From assembly GCA_040386935.1 (NCBI GenBank), contig JAZKEQ010000036.1, positions 1-64,000 of the forward strand: DNA of 64,000 nt. Direction: 5' to 3'. Positions 45,101-53,420 of this stretch are shown one piece after another (positions within the stretch are counted from its first letter, which is position 1; each line of letters opens with the position of its first letter). Under the pieces are notes generated by a model. The model was given only the letters and a program-made list of their open reading frames with translations. It was not told where the DNA came from and did not search any database. The position numbers and the translations under genes were made by a program. The DNA is from JABMMZ01 sp040386935. GTDB lineage: Bacteria > Bacteroidota > Bacteroidia > NS11-12g > UBA955.

Positions 45101-45370
45101 TACCATGAAATAGGGCAGGATGATAAAGCTAAAAAACACCTGACAGAATTATTTGAAATGAGCCGTCAGGAAGTAGCATACTTCATTAAGTTCAATGGCA
45201 GAAGTCAGGGCGATGTTTATATCAAGCAGAATACTCAGGATGCATTTGATGTAATGAAGAGAACTGCTGATTATGCCAGACAGTGGAACTTCACAAAAGA
45301 AGAAGCTGACATGAATAAATCAGTGAAAGAATACGAACAATCAGTGAATGCGTTCCTGATAGGCGCTTAA
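42191..45370 (+). CDS. DUF2723 membrane protein, putative protein O-mannosyltransferase (GT-C)
   Basis: A 1059-residue frame. The first ~320 residues hold eight or more membrane segments. The first outer loop carries WDCGEFISASDKLQVVHPPG (near residue 34), whose D/E pair is the expected catalytic site of GT-C enzymes. More segments lie at about 515-625. A soluble C-terminal half follows, with the family stretch GWDDHDRSERYLG and NGDNDTYPLWYAQ. DUF2723 proteins are linked to protein O-mannosylation and related to TMEM260; in Bacteroidota they may glycosylate secreted proteins. Ten Ns (44040-44049) fall in the last membrane segment, so four residues and the exact length there are unknown. The frame continues with good homology, so the gene looks intact. 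Confidence 0.85.
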   Translation: MKYRVINNLIGWVMFSVALAVYYMTLEPSVSLWDCGEFISASDKLQVVHPPGAPFFLLMGRFFALFASSDAGVSVAVNMLSAVSSALTVLFTFWITTHFARKIVGKDNDSTSNRIAIFASGIIAALALTFSDSFWFSAVEAEVYAMSSFFTAFTFWAALRWEESNSPFADKWLILIAYLIGLAIGTHLLNLLVIPAVAFIYYFKNYKYSRMGLLYCFLAGLGILFFVQKGIIPGVPNLMAKMDLLFVNTFELGFGTGSVFALLLLIAVTAYGIYYFSKIKVNRIWNLAFICVAYILLGYSSYAMVVVRSADNPAIDMNNPEEPFNLLSYINREQYGDRPLAYGPYFNAQPVDVIKGATIYRKDSTQYTDIGQKQEYKYDPEYNTVFPRMGDMNKEGGDNGYRDWGNMSDVINRLNDLEMQIQQTQDPEKRQQLQNEMEAVKAEKPTMANNLTFLVRYQLGHMYFRYFMWNFAGRQNDRQGHNFNRYTDGNWISGVSFFDNIRLGPQDDLPKYMEENQARNRFYFLPLIMGIFGLIIHFKRAKSDAIVTTVLFVFTGILIIIFLNQPPFEPRERDYSHVGSFQTFCIWIGLGVLFIWEKLKNKMSGVGAAVLAGIIAXXXXLSAPVIMGQQGWDDHDRSERYLGIDFAKNYLMSCPPNAILFTNGDNDTYPLWYAQNVEGIRRDIRIINQSLLPTDWYSQVLLTKVYDSDPLPLTLTKSQLAAGVNDYFQFEKNSNSNNPISLREFLNQLLKSENTVYRNSVFTVPVNKQAVLANHIVDLKDTAEILNELQINFPGRGLNKGDIVLLDLIATNAATGWKRPICFTTTSGNDGFINMEPYFERRGLVFQLIPIRSPASRGEVSRVNEEVLYDNLMKNYRYSGLNKKPHFYLDDKAEIVPSNLQQLFVSLAGTYMNKIEEIKFKDSAMTSEDSKAKVAEYKKRAGALLDRCSEVLPEKVLITKGNIKFTMAMIYHEIGQDDKAKKHLTELFEMSRQEVAYFIKFNGRSQGDVYIKQNTQDAFDVMKRTADYARQWNFTKEEADMNKSVKEYEQSVNAFLIGA
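44040..44049. other. assembly gap of ten Ns
   Basis: The only unknown bases in the window, inside the DUF2723 gene. Sequence on both sides stays in one frame of the same family, so the gap probably replaces few bases. The true length is not knowable here. Confidence 0.99.
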
Positions 45371-45391
45371 TAAACAAACAATCATTTAAAG

Positions 45392-45431
45392 AGCGAAGTG
45401 TACCAAATGTAAAAGTACACTTCGCTTTTTT
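45392..45431 (+). terminator. intrinsic terminator after the DUF2723 gene
   Basis: A perfect 12-base stem AGCGAAGTGTAC / GTACACTTCGCT with an 11-base loop is followed by TTTTTT. It separates the gene from rlmB. Confidence 0.9.
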
Positions 45432-45480
45432 ATACCACAAAAGTGTTCTCTCATTAATGGGAGTATAAAACAATAATAAT

Positions 45481-46233
45481 ATGGACGACAGATCAACAGA
45501 AAGTAATTTAATATTTGGTATTCACCCTTTGGAAGAAGCCATTACGGCAAAAACTACTTTTACCAAAGTATATGTACAAAAGGGGATAGGTGATGGTATC
45601 AAATACATCAAGCAAATACTGAGCAGACACAAAATCATTTTTACTGAGGTGCCAAAGGAAAAATTGGATACCCTCAGTAAGTTTCGCAATCACCAGGGAG
45701 TTGTAGCCAAGGTTTCACCGGTATTGTATGGCAATGCAGAAGCTTTGGTGAATGAGATGCTGGACAACGAACAATTGCCGTTTATCATCGCCCTCGACCG
45801 CATTACCGATGTGCGCAATTTTGGCGCCATAGCACGTACAGCGATGGCGGCAGGTGCCCATGCCATCATTATACCCGAGAAAGGTTCTGTAACGGTAACT
45901 GACGAGGCGATAAAGACCTCCGCAGGTGCTTTGATGCATATCAAGGTGTGTAAGTCATCCAATATGTTTCAAACCATCAAGCATTTAAAAGATGCGGGCT
46001 TGCAAATTATAGCCGCAACTGAAAAGGCGAATAAGGAAATGTATTTTGAAACACTTCAAATGCCATGTGTGGTAATGGTGGGCAGCGAAGAAGACGGTAT
46101 CCAAAATGCGCTGTTGAAACTGGCTGATAAGCTGGTTAAAATTCCCATGCACTCCGAACTCGACTCACTGAATGTATCTGTAGCAGCAGCGCTGGTGATG
46201 TACGAAGTGGTGAGACAAGGGATGGTGAAGTAA
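45481..46233 (+). CDS. rlmB: TrmH/SpoU-family 23S rRNA 2'-O-methyltransferase (RlmB-like)
   Basis: A 250-residue protein. The N-terminal L30e-like substrate-binding domain spans about 1-85, starting with LIFGIHPLEEAI. The SPOUT methyltransferase domain follows, with ALDRITDVRNFGAIARTA (motif 1, near residue 103), VMVGSEEDGI (motif 2, near 199) and IPMHSELDSLNVSVAAALV (motif 3). RlmB methylates G2251 of 23S rRNA. The exact target is inferred from overall length and domain order; tRNA-directed relatives look similar. Confidence 0.92.
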   Translation: MDDRSTESNLIFGIHPLEEAITAKTTFTKVYVQKGIGDGIKYIKQILSRHKIIFTEVPKEKLDTLSKFRNHQGVVAKVSPVLYGNAEALVNEMLDNEQLPFIIALDRITDVRNFGAIARTAMAAGAHAIIIPEKGSVTVTDEAIKTSAGALMHIKVCKSSNMFQTIKHLKDAGLQIIAATEKANKEMYFETLQMPCVVMVGSEEDGIQNALLKLADKLVKIPMHSELDSLNVSVAAALVMYEVVRQGMVK

Positions 46234-46259
46234 TACTATAATTCATAAAATAACGTTTT

Positions 46260-47534
46260 ATGAATATGCCAACCGGACTTAAAATCTTTTTTTTATCACT
46301 CTTAATTAGTAGTGGGAATAATTTAGAAGCACAAGTATTTGTTGGTAATGCAGGGCTGCGTATAATTTATAAAGATATCATCAATAAGTTGGATGTAGCT
46401 TACAATGGCTTAGAACATAATCGACTTAATGTGTATTGTCACGATCACCCAATTATAGATAGTTTAGGCCATTTTTATATTTTAGTTTCATCTTTAAATA
46501 TGAATGGAACTAAAAATCATAATAATATTACAATTTATGTTGGAGATAAAAGAAAAAGTGGAAATAGACGTTTAGACTCTGTCGTTTTTAGGTTACGAAG
46601 CATTCCAAAACCTGAAGCCAGTTTAGGAAATCTTAGTAGCGGAATATACCCTAAGGAGCAAATAATGGCTTCTAGTAGTTTTTTATATGCCAATATATCT
46701 AATTTTTATTTGGGTGGAGTGAAGGCAAGAATTGTGAATTATAGATTTCATATAAAAGACCTAAATAACTTAATATTTGTAAGTAAAAAAATTGATGGGA
46801 ATTCCGCAAAAATTTTAAAACATTATCTAGGTTGTATTTCAAGTGGGGCAGAAATAAAAATTGATAGTATAAAAGCCTCTTTGAATGGTAAAGTCTATGA
46901 TTTGGAACCTATGAATTTTAAATTAGATCAAGAATATGAGCCTAAGAAAAATACAGTTATTTTATTGACCCAAAATAACAATACGATTACTTATGACAAG
47001 CAATTAGAAGGGATAAATCCAGAACAGTTTAGTCATAAACGTCTTATTTATTTAAAAGGTAAGGACACTATTAATTTAATTGAACAAGTTGGCATTATAG
47101 ACAGTTTAGTACTATTCAAAAAGTTTTATGATAGCCTTCCTAATGTATTAAAATATGAATCTATAAGAGTTTCCGATAGTACTTTTTTTATAAGGTATTT
47201 TAATGTGAAAGGAGTATGTGTAGCAGAGGGTGAATCAACAACACCATTATTCAATGATTATTATGGATTTGGGAGGAAAGAAGACCCAAGTCATTTAGGA
47301 TTGTGGATGAAGTGGTTAGATCATAGGAAAATTATGCCTAAGGGTCTATGGAAATTCTATCATCCAAATGGACAAATGATGATGATAGGTCATTTTAAAA
47401 TGAATCCAAATATAATTCATAGCGATGGACCACCTTTATATTGGGTCTGTGGAAGTATAACCCAATTTGATTGTGTAGGTCAATGGGAATTTTATGATGC
47501 CAATGGAAAGCTAATAGAAACTAAAAAATTCTAG
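46260..47534 (+). CDS. secreted protein with GldM C-terminal-like region and MORN-like repeats
   Basis: A 424-residue protein with a signal peptide (about 1-25, ending LEAQ). Residues about 28-225 resemble the last periplasmic domains of GldM, the T9SS motor stalk. Seen are a pattern of KLDVAYNGLEHNRLNVY, then VVFRLRSIPKPEASLG (GldM has a similar FRVxxIPDPxAxxG), ILKHYLGCISSGAEIKIDSIKA and LEPMNFKL. The transmembrane N terminus and helical domain of GldM are absent. The end holds GLWKFYHPNGQM and GQWEFYDANGKLIE, MORN-type repeats. The gene is visibly more AT-rich than its neighbours, suggesting rapid evolution or transfer. It may bind T9SS components or act as a competitor or adaptor; function unknown. 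Confidence 0.65.
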   Translation: MNMPTGLKIFFLSLLISSGNNLEAQVFVGNAGLRIIYKDIINKLDVAYNGLEHNRLNVYCHDHPIIDSLGHFYILVSSLNMNGTKNHNNITIYVGDKRKSGNRRLDSVVFRLRSIPKPEASLGNLSSGIYPKEQIMASSSFLYANISNFYLGGVKARIVNYRFHIKDLNNLIFVSKKIDGNSAKILKHYLGCISSGAEIKIDSIKASLNGKVYDLEPMNFKLDQEYEPKKNTVILLTQNNNTITYDKQLEGINPEQFSHKRLIYLKGKDTINLIEQVGIIDSLVLFKKFYDSLPNVLKYESIRVSDSTFFIRYFNVKGVCVAEGESTTPLFNDYYGFGRKEDPSHLGLWMKWLDHRKIMPKGLWKFYHPNGQMMMIGHFKMNPNIIHSDGPPLYWVCGSITQFDCVGQWEFYDANGKLIETKKF

Positions 47535-47538
47535 TCAT

Positions 47539-47559
47539 AAAAAAAGGGGCATTAGCCCC
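47539..47559 (-). terminator. intrinsic terminator of infB
   Basis: Read on the minus strand, GGGGC-TAAT-GCCCC is followed by seven Ts, 28 bases after the infB stop. On the plus strand the hairpin lies just after the GldM-like gene but has a poor T tail there. Confidence 0.8.
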
Positions 47560-47586
47560 AATTCTTAATATTTTAATATTTGAAGA

Positions 47587-50319
47587 TTAATCCAGTTTTC
47601 TTGCGATACTGGTTTCTTCGAATGCTTCAAGATTATCTCCTACTTGTATGTCGCTGAAATTCTTCAATGAGATACCGCACTCAAATCCTTTTAATACATC
47701 TTTTACATCGTCTTTGAAACGCTTCAATGAGTCTAAACCACCCGTATGTACCACAACACCATCGCGAATCACTCTCACCTTCGCATTGCGGGTAATTTTA
47801 CCATCAGTAACCATACAACCTGCAACTGTTCCCACCTTAGTGATTTTAAACACCTCACGGATTTCAACGTTACCGATAATGGTTTCTCTGATCTCAGGAC
47901 TCAACATGCCTTCAATAGCGGCTTTAATTTCATCGATGGCCTGATAAATGATAGAGTAGTGACGGATGTCGATTTGTTCGGTCTCAGCAAGCTTCTTAGC
48001 GCTTGATGAAGGACGTACCTGGAAACCAACGATGATAGCATCTGATGCAGAAGCTAACAATACATCGCTTTCGGTAATCTGACCCACACCGCGGTGAATT
48101 ACTTTTACCAATACTTCGCTGTTGCCAAGGTTCAATAATGAATCGCTCAATGCTTCCACTGAACCATTCACGTCACCTTTAACAATCAAGTTCAATTCTT
48201 TAAAGTTACCTACAGCCAAACGTCTGCCAATCTCATCGAGTGTAATGTGTTTGGTTGTTCTGATACCTTGTTCGCGCAATAATTGCTGGCGTTTGTTGGC
48301 CAGTTCTTTTGCTTCGTCTTCAGTATTCAATACCACAACAGGATCACCTGCTGAAGGCGAGTCACTGAATCCAAGCATACTTACAGGAGCACCCGGGCCT
48401 GCTTCGTCAATTCGCTGATTGCGTTCGTTGAACAATGCTTTTACTTTTGCATAGTGTGCACCTGCTACCAGATGATCACCAACACGCAAAGTACCTGTGC
48501 CTACCAATACGTTGGCCATGATACCGCGACCTTTATCCAAACGCGCTTCCACGATAGTGCCTTTGGCATTACGGGTAGGGTCGGCTTTCAGGTCGAGCAA
48601 TTCTGCTTCTAATAATATTTTTTCGAGTAGCTTGTCGATGTTCAATCCCTTTTTTGCAGAAATCTCCTGACTTTGGAATTTACCACCCCATTCTTCCACC
48701 AATATATTCATACCGGCTAAAGCTTCTCTTATTTTTTCCGGATTAGCTCCGTCTTTATCTACTTTGTTGATGGCAAATACCATCGGAACGTTTGCTGCTT
48801 GTGCGTGGCTGATTGCCTCACGTGTTTGTGGCATGATGCTGTCGTCTGCTGCAATTACAATAACGGCAATATCCGTTACTTTAGCACCCCTTGCACGCAT
48901 GGCGGTAAACGCTTCGTGACCGGGAGTATCAAGGAAAGTAATTTTTTCGCCTTTAGGCAATTTTACTTCATAAGCCCCGATGTGCTGAGTGATACCTCCC
49001 GCTTCACCTGCTATAACATTGGCCTTACGGATATAATCCAACAAGGATGTTTTACCATGGTCAACGTGACCCATTACAGTTACGATTGGCGGACGTGGAA
49101 CCAATTTGGTTACATCATCTTCCTCTTCATCAAATGCAATGGTTTCTTCAGCATCTACGAATTCAACTTCATATCCGAATTCATCGGCTACAAGCGTAAT
49201 TGTTTCAGCATCCAAACGCTGGTTGATGGATACCATCATACCCAATGAAAAACACGCTGAGATAACATCAGTTACCTGCACGTCCATCATTTTAGCCAAA
49301 TCATTTGCAGTCAGGAATTCAGTTACTTTCAGGATTTTTTCTTCCTGATCCATTCTGTCCTGCTCGTTCTGTCTGTGCTGATAGTGCTCGTCTCTCTTTT
49401 GACGTTTAAATTTCGATTTATTGGTTTTGCCTCTGCCGAATGACCCTATCTTGTTCAGCGTTGTTTTTAACTTCGACTGAATTTCTTTTTGGGTAATTTC
49501 TTTTTTAGGCTCGTCTTTTCTTGGAACGTTTTGTTTGTTAACTCTTATTTCCTGTTGGATGTTAACTTTGATAGCGCCTGTTTTGCGTTTGCGCTTCTCT
49601 CTGTTCTGTGAGTCGAAAGATTGTTTTGGTTTAGCTACCGGTTCAGGTCTCAATTCGATTTTTCCGCGAATGGTTAACCCGCCTAACTCAACCAAATTGG
49701 CTTTTACCAATTCTCTTTCCTCTTCAACCTCTGGAACTGCAACAACAACAGGTGGTGCTACAGGGGGAACTTCTTTAACTATTTCCTTAGGTTTTTCGGC
49801 AACCGGCTCAACTTCTTTTTTCTTGGTTGTTTTTGTTTCAACCTTTTCAGTTTTCTTTTTATCGGTGCCTAAATCTATTTTACCCTTTACTTTCAGGCCA
49901 TTCAATTCTACTTTCGTAGAAGTGGATTTTTCAGGTTCCTGAACTGGTGTTTTTTCTACCTTTTCCGCAACAGGGGCAACTTCTTCAACTTTAGCTTTTT
50001 TAGCAGGAGGCTCTACCGCAGGTGCAGTATTTTTAATCAGAACTTCAGTGTCTTCTGTTTTTTCAACAGGTTTTTTTGCTACCGGTTCTTCTTTTGTAAT
50101 CTCTTCTCTTTTCTTGAGTTTTAAACCCTGAGATTTGGATTCTTCTTTTGCAGCTTTGTCTGATACAAACAGAGTGGATACATAGTGGTACATCTCATCA
50201 CTGAGTTTAGCGGTAGGTTTATTTTCTATCGCAAAACCCTTCTTCTGCAAACTTTCAACTATTGTTTGAACGCTTACATTTAACTCTGCTGCTGCTTTTA
50301 CTAATCTAATTTCGGCCAT
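47587..50319 (-). CDS. infB: translation initiation factor IF-2
   Basis: A 910-residue protein of typical Bacteroidota length. The N-terminal IF2 helical domain (about 1-60) is followed by a long low-complexity linker rich in K, E, P and V (60-270), a second IF2_N motif near 330, and the G domain from about 410 (GHVDHGKTSLLD, DTPGHEAFTAM, NKVDK). The EF-Tu-like domain II and C-terminal fMet-tRNA-binding domains complete it. It delivers initiator tRNA to the 30S subunit. The linker length varies among species. A promoter with both elements lies upstream and a terminator downstream, so it is probably monocistronic. Confidence 0.97.
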   Translation of the reverse strand: MAEIRLVKAAAELNVSVQTIVESLQKKGFAIENKPTAKLSDEMYHYVSTLFVSDKAAKEESKSQGLKLKKREEITKEEPVAKKPVEKTEDTEVLIKNTAPAVEPPAKKAKVEEVAPVAEKVEKTPVQEPEKSTSTKVELNGLKVKGKIDLGTDKKKTEKVETKTTKKKEVEPVAEKPKEIVKEVPPVAPPVVVAVPEVEEERELVKANLVELGGLTIRGKIELRPEPVAKPKQSFDSQNREKRKRKTGAIKVNIQQEIRVNKQNVPRKDEPKKEITQKEIQSKLKTTLNKIGSFGRGKTNKSKFKRQKRDEHYQHRQNEQDRMDQEEKILKVTEFLTANDLAKMMDVQVTDVISACFSLGMMVSINQRLDAETITLVADEFGYEVEFVDAEETIAFDEEEDDVTKLVPRPPIVTVMGHVDHGKTSLLDYIRKANVIAGEAGGITQHIGAYEVKLPKGEKITFLDTPGHEAFTAMRARGAKVTDIAVIVIAADDSIMPQTREAISHAQAANVPMVFAINKVDKDGANPEKIREALAGMNILVEEWGGKFQSQEISAKKGLNIDKLLEKILLEAELLDLKADPTRNAKGTIVEARLDKGRGIMANVLVGTGTLRVGDHLVAGAHYAKVKALFNERNQRIDEAGPGAPVSMLGFSDSPSAGDPVVVLNTEDEAKELANKRQQLLREQGIRTTKHITLDEIGRRLAVGNFKELNLIVKGDVNGSVEALSDSLLNLGNSEVLVKVIHRGVGQITESDVLLASASDAIIVGFQVRPSSSAKKLAETEQIDIRHYSIIYQAIDEIKAAIEGMLSPEIRETIIGNVEIREVFKITKVGTVAGCMVTDGKITRNAKVRVIRDGVVVHTGGLDSLKRFKDDVKDVLKGFECGISLKNFSDIQVGDNLEAFEETSIARKLD

Positions 50320-50357
50320 TAAAGGTTGTTTCTATTGGGGGCTAATTTTGCCAAATG

Positions 50358-50388
50358 CAAAGGTAAGGTTATGGAACTATATAACAAA
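50358..50388 (-). promoter_or_regulatory. promoter for infB with -33 and -7 elements
   Basis: On the minus strand TTTG (50388-50385) is followed after 19 bases by TACCTTTG (50365-50358), an exact match to both Bacteroidota elements at the expected spacing. The 5' leader to the ATG at 50319 would be about 30 bases. Confidence 0.7.
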
Positions 50389-50449
50389 AGCAGAAGCACT
50401 TAAAACCCTTAAATTATTTATAATAGTGGGCTTTGTGGGGGTTTTCCCA

Positions 50450-51034
50450 TTAATTCATCAGCCAGGTAATCATCCATGGCAACAGAATTATTTTAATATC
50501 CGGCTGACTGTTTTGTCGGCTGTTCAGGCCGTCTTTGATAAATCGAATGGCTATCGTTATCTGATTTTCTACTGTTTTCTCACTTATCTCTAGCAATGCA
50601 GCTATTTCACGATTGCTCATGTTCTCTTTTCTGCTCAATACAAAAATCTGTCGGCATTTTGAAGGCAAGCGGTCGATCAAGGCAAATATCAATTGTTCGG
50701 TTTCACGGGCATGAATCTGATCAATTACTGAATGATGTTGGGATAAAATCTGAAAATCATCATCAATATTTACTTCATCCAGCCTGCGTTTTTTTAGAAA
50801 ATTAAGACTTTTGTTTTTGACAATGGTATAAAGATAGTTCTTCAGTGAATCATCGAGTTTGAGTTCCTCTTTGCGTTCCCAAACCACTAAAAAGGCATCA
50901 TTCACTATCTCGTCAGCATCTTCAGACGATTTAACAATTTGCAGGCAAAACCAATGCAGGCCAGGCTGATAAGCATAAAAGAGTTGTTCGAGATGTGGGA
51001 TGTGTGCTTCCGTAGGCGGCAAAATTAACCACAA
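50450..51034 (-). CDS. orphan ECF sigma factor (Bacteroides-expansion type)
   Basis: A 194-residue sigma-70 family protein. Region 2 runs about 18-80 (DADEIVNDAFLVVWERKEEL) and the region 4 helix-turn-helix about 125-175 (MSNREIAALLEISEKTVENQITIAI, in parts). This subfamily usually controls an adjacent FecR anti-sigma factor and a SusC-type receptor, neither of which is here; recQ lies 39 bases upstream on the same strand and infB downstream. The only in-frame start before the core is TTG at 51034, and a TAATTTTG box lies inside the first codons (51027-51020), so the real start may be a rare codon downstream. Start uncertain, domain call firm. Confidence 0.85.
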   Translation of the reverse strand: MWLILPPTEAHIPHLEQLFYAYQPGLHWFCLQIVKSSEDADEIVNDAFLVVWERKEELKLDDSLKNYLYTIVKNKSLNFLKKRRLDEVNIDDDFQILSQHHSVIDQIHARETEQLIFALIDRLPSKCRQIFVLSRKENMSNREIAALLEISEKTVENQITIAIRFIKDGLNSRQNSQPDIKIILLPWMITWLMN

Positions 51035-51073
51035 ATCAATAAAAAATCATGGAAATAAATTAACAGCGTTCGA

Positions 51074-53272
51074 TTAATTGGCCATATCGCTGATGAATTG
51101 CAATCGCATCAGTTGCAATTCTTCATACGAAAAGTCATTATCAAAGTCTTGTACGGCTTTTTCTAAGTCATCCTCATCCTGATTTTTGAAGTACTCAAAA
51201 ATTTCTTCCTGAAATTCTTCTTCAATAATCTCATCAATGCAGTAATGGAGGTCGAGGCTGGTGCCCAAAGTGACCATTTGCTCCAATTCATCCATTAATT
51301 CCTGATAAGCCATGCCGTTGCTTCTGGCGATGTCTTCCAAGGCCATTTTTTTATCAATGTTGAGGATTATGGCAATTTTCTTTTTCGATTTTTCGCCCGA
51401 TGTCTTAACAACAACATCCATTGGTCGGTCGATGTTATTTTCTTTAACATATTGCGCGATATAATCAATAAATGGTTGTCCGTATTTGTGGGCCTTGTTT
51501 TTTCCGACACCGTGAACGGTCTCCAGCTCTTCCATAGTAATGGGATACTTGGTGGCCATATCGTCCAATGAAGGGTCCTGAAAAATAACATAAGGAGGCA
51601 AGCTATTTTCTTTGGCTACTTTTTTTCTCAGGTCTTTTAAGTCGGCAAATAATACCTCATCTGAGATGCTTTCCAATATGGCATTTTCGAATGCATCATC
51701 CGATACGAATTCATATTCGGTATCTTTTGCCATTTCATATTTGCGGGGATGGTCTATCGCTTTATGTCCTTCTTCCGTTAGACTTAATAAACCGTATTTT
51801 TCAATATTCTTATTGATGAAACTGTTGAGCAGCCCTATGCGGTAAATGCCTTTCCAGAATACTTTGTCCTTGTCTTTGCCACAACCGAACATCGGCAGTT
51901 TATCGTGCCCGTGGTCTTTCACTGCATCGGTTTTTTTGCCAATAACAAAATTAACCACATGGCTCAATTCTATCTCACCTTTAAGACTGTCTAAGGCTTT
52001 CAGTGCAGTAACCACATCATCTGTTACATCTACTTTTGGTTTAGGATGGCGGCAATTGTCGCACATCTTGTTGCAATTTTCTTCGTCAAAGCTTTCTCCA
52101 AAATAGCTGAGAAGCAAACGTCTACGGCATTGTGAACTTTCAGCAAATGCGCTGGTTTCATCCAATAACAAAGTGCCTATTTCCCTTTCGGCAACAGGCT
52201 TGTCTTTCATGAACTTCTCTAGCTTTTCAATATCACTCGGATTGTAGAATAAAATACAATCGCCTTCCATGCCGTCTCTACCGCCACGACCGGTTTCCTG
52301 ATAATAGCCTTCAAGACTTTTAGGCACATCGAAGTGAATCACAAAACGTACATCCGGCTTGTCGATACCCATACCAAAAGCAATGGTAGCCACTATTACA
52401 TGGCACTCTTCCATCAGGAACGCATCCTGATTATTTGCTCTTGTCTTAGCATCCAGTCCAGCGTGGTAAGGCAAAGCTTTTACGCCATTCAGCGTCAGCA
52501 TTTCTGCAATTTCTTCAACGCGTTTTCTGCTCAGGCAATAGATAATTCCTGATTTATTGGGGCGGCTTTTGATGCAAGAGATAATGTCTTTGAAAACTTT
52601 CTCTTTGCTACCTTTTGGTTTTACTTCGTAGTATAAATTATCTCGGTTGAAGGATGATTTGTAAACAATCGCATCCTGCATGCCCAGATTTTTTTGAATA
52701 TCGCTCTGTACTTTAGGAGTAGCAGTAGCTGTTAATGCAATCATAGGCACATCATTGATGTCCTTGATCATTTGCTTAATTCTTCTGTATTCGGGTCTGA
52801 AATCATGTCCCCATTCACTGATACAATGCGCCTCGTCTATGGCCACAAATGATATGGTGATGCTTTTCAAAAAGTCTATGGTTTCTTCTTTTTTCAGTGT
52901 TTCTGGTGCCACAAACAGCAATTTGGTATTGCCGTGGCTCATATCTTCTTTTACTTTAGTAATTTCTGTTTTAGAGAGGGAAGAATTAAGGAAGTGGGCT
53001 ACGTGATCGGTATCTGCAAAACCGCGAATACTGTCAACCTGATTTTTCATTAACGCAATTAAAGGTGAAATTATAATTGCTGTGCCCGGTAACATAAGGG
53101 CCGGTAACTGGTAACATAAAGACTTGCCGGCACCTGTCGGCATGATGACAAAACAATCATCTCCATTTAATACACTTTCTACTACACGCTCTTGATTTCC
53201 TTTAAAACCATCAAAACCGAAGAATTCTTTTAATGCTACTTTGGCATCCATCTTTCTCTGCATTGTTGTCAT
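51074..53272 (-). CDS. recQ: ATP-dependent DNA helicase RecQ
   Basis: A 732-residue superfamily 2 helicase. It has Walker A TGAGKS near residue 46, DEAH box in DEAHCISEWGHDF near 147, motif VI in QETGRGGRDG near 330, and the zinc-binding cysteines CRRRLLLSYFGE...C..MCDNC near 380-405. Next come a winged-helix RQC-like domain (about 410-520) and an HRDC domain near 560-630 (PITMEELETVHGVGKNKAHKYG, in parts). About 100 further acidic residues follow, as in other Bacteroidota RecQ. It unwinds DNA 3' to 5' in recombination and fork repair. Confidence 0.96.
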   Translation of the reverse strand: MTTMQRKMDAKVALKEFFGFDGFKGNQERVVESVLNGDDCFVIMPTGAGKSLCYQLPALMLPGTAIIISPLIALMKNQVDSIRGFADTDHVAHFLNSSLSKTEITKVKEDMSHGNTKLLFVAPETLKKEETIDFLKSITISFVAIDEAHCISEWGHDFRPEYRRIKQMIKDINDVPMIALTATATPKVQSDIQKNLGMQDAIVYKSSFNRDNLYYEVKPKGSKEKVFKDIISCIKSRPNKSGIIYCLSRKRVEEIAEMLTLNGVKALPYHAGLDAKTRANNQDAFLMEECHVIVATIAFGMGIDKPDVRFVIHFDVPKSLEGYYQETGRGGRDGMEGDCILFYNPSDIEKLEKFMKDKPVAEREIGTLLLDETSAFAESSQCRRRLLLSYFGESFDEENCNKMCDNCRHPKPKVDVTDDVVTALKALDSLKGEIELSHVVNFVIGKKTDAVKDHGHDKLPMFGCGKDKDKVFWKGIYRIGLLNSFINKNIEKYGLLSLTEEGHKAIDHPRKYEMAKDTEYEFVSDDAFENAILESISDEVLFADLKDLRKKVAKENSLPPYVIFQDPSLDDMATKYPITMEELETVHGVGKNKAHKYGQPFIDYIAQYVKENNIDRPMDVVVKTSGEKSKKKIAIILNIDKKMALEDIARSNGMAYQELMDELEQMVTLGTSLDLHYCIDEIIEEEFQEEIFEYFKNQDEDDLEKAVQDFDNDFSYEELQLMRLQFISDMAN

Positions 53273-53388
53273 TTCTATCGTCTATTTATCTTGTTTATTT
53301 CTTAAAAATTTGATGACACTAAATTAATACCATTATCACCATACCACCAAACTTTTTTTAAATAAAATTTTTTTAAAATTATTTACCG

Positions 53389-53396
53389 TTATTTTG
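53389..53396 (+). promoter_or_regulatory. probable promoter box for kdsD
   Basis: TTATTTTG, one base off TAnnTTTG and followed by CA, lies 25 bases before the ATG at 53421. It contains the TTG that would begin a longer frame, arguing against that start. Confidence 0.4.
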
Positions 53397-53420
53397 CAAT
53401 TCTTTTTAGGTAAAACGGTC

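Noticed and set aside
46260..47534. AT-rich gene as a mobile-element remnant
   Set aside because: No transposase motif, terminal repeat or target duplication; signal peptide and domain pattern fit a surface or periplasmic protein.
47648..49942. Plus-strand open frames up to 149 codons opposite infB
   Set aside because: They mirror the repetitive infB coding sequence on the other strand and have no recognisable domain.
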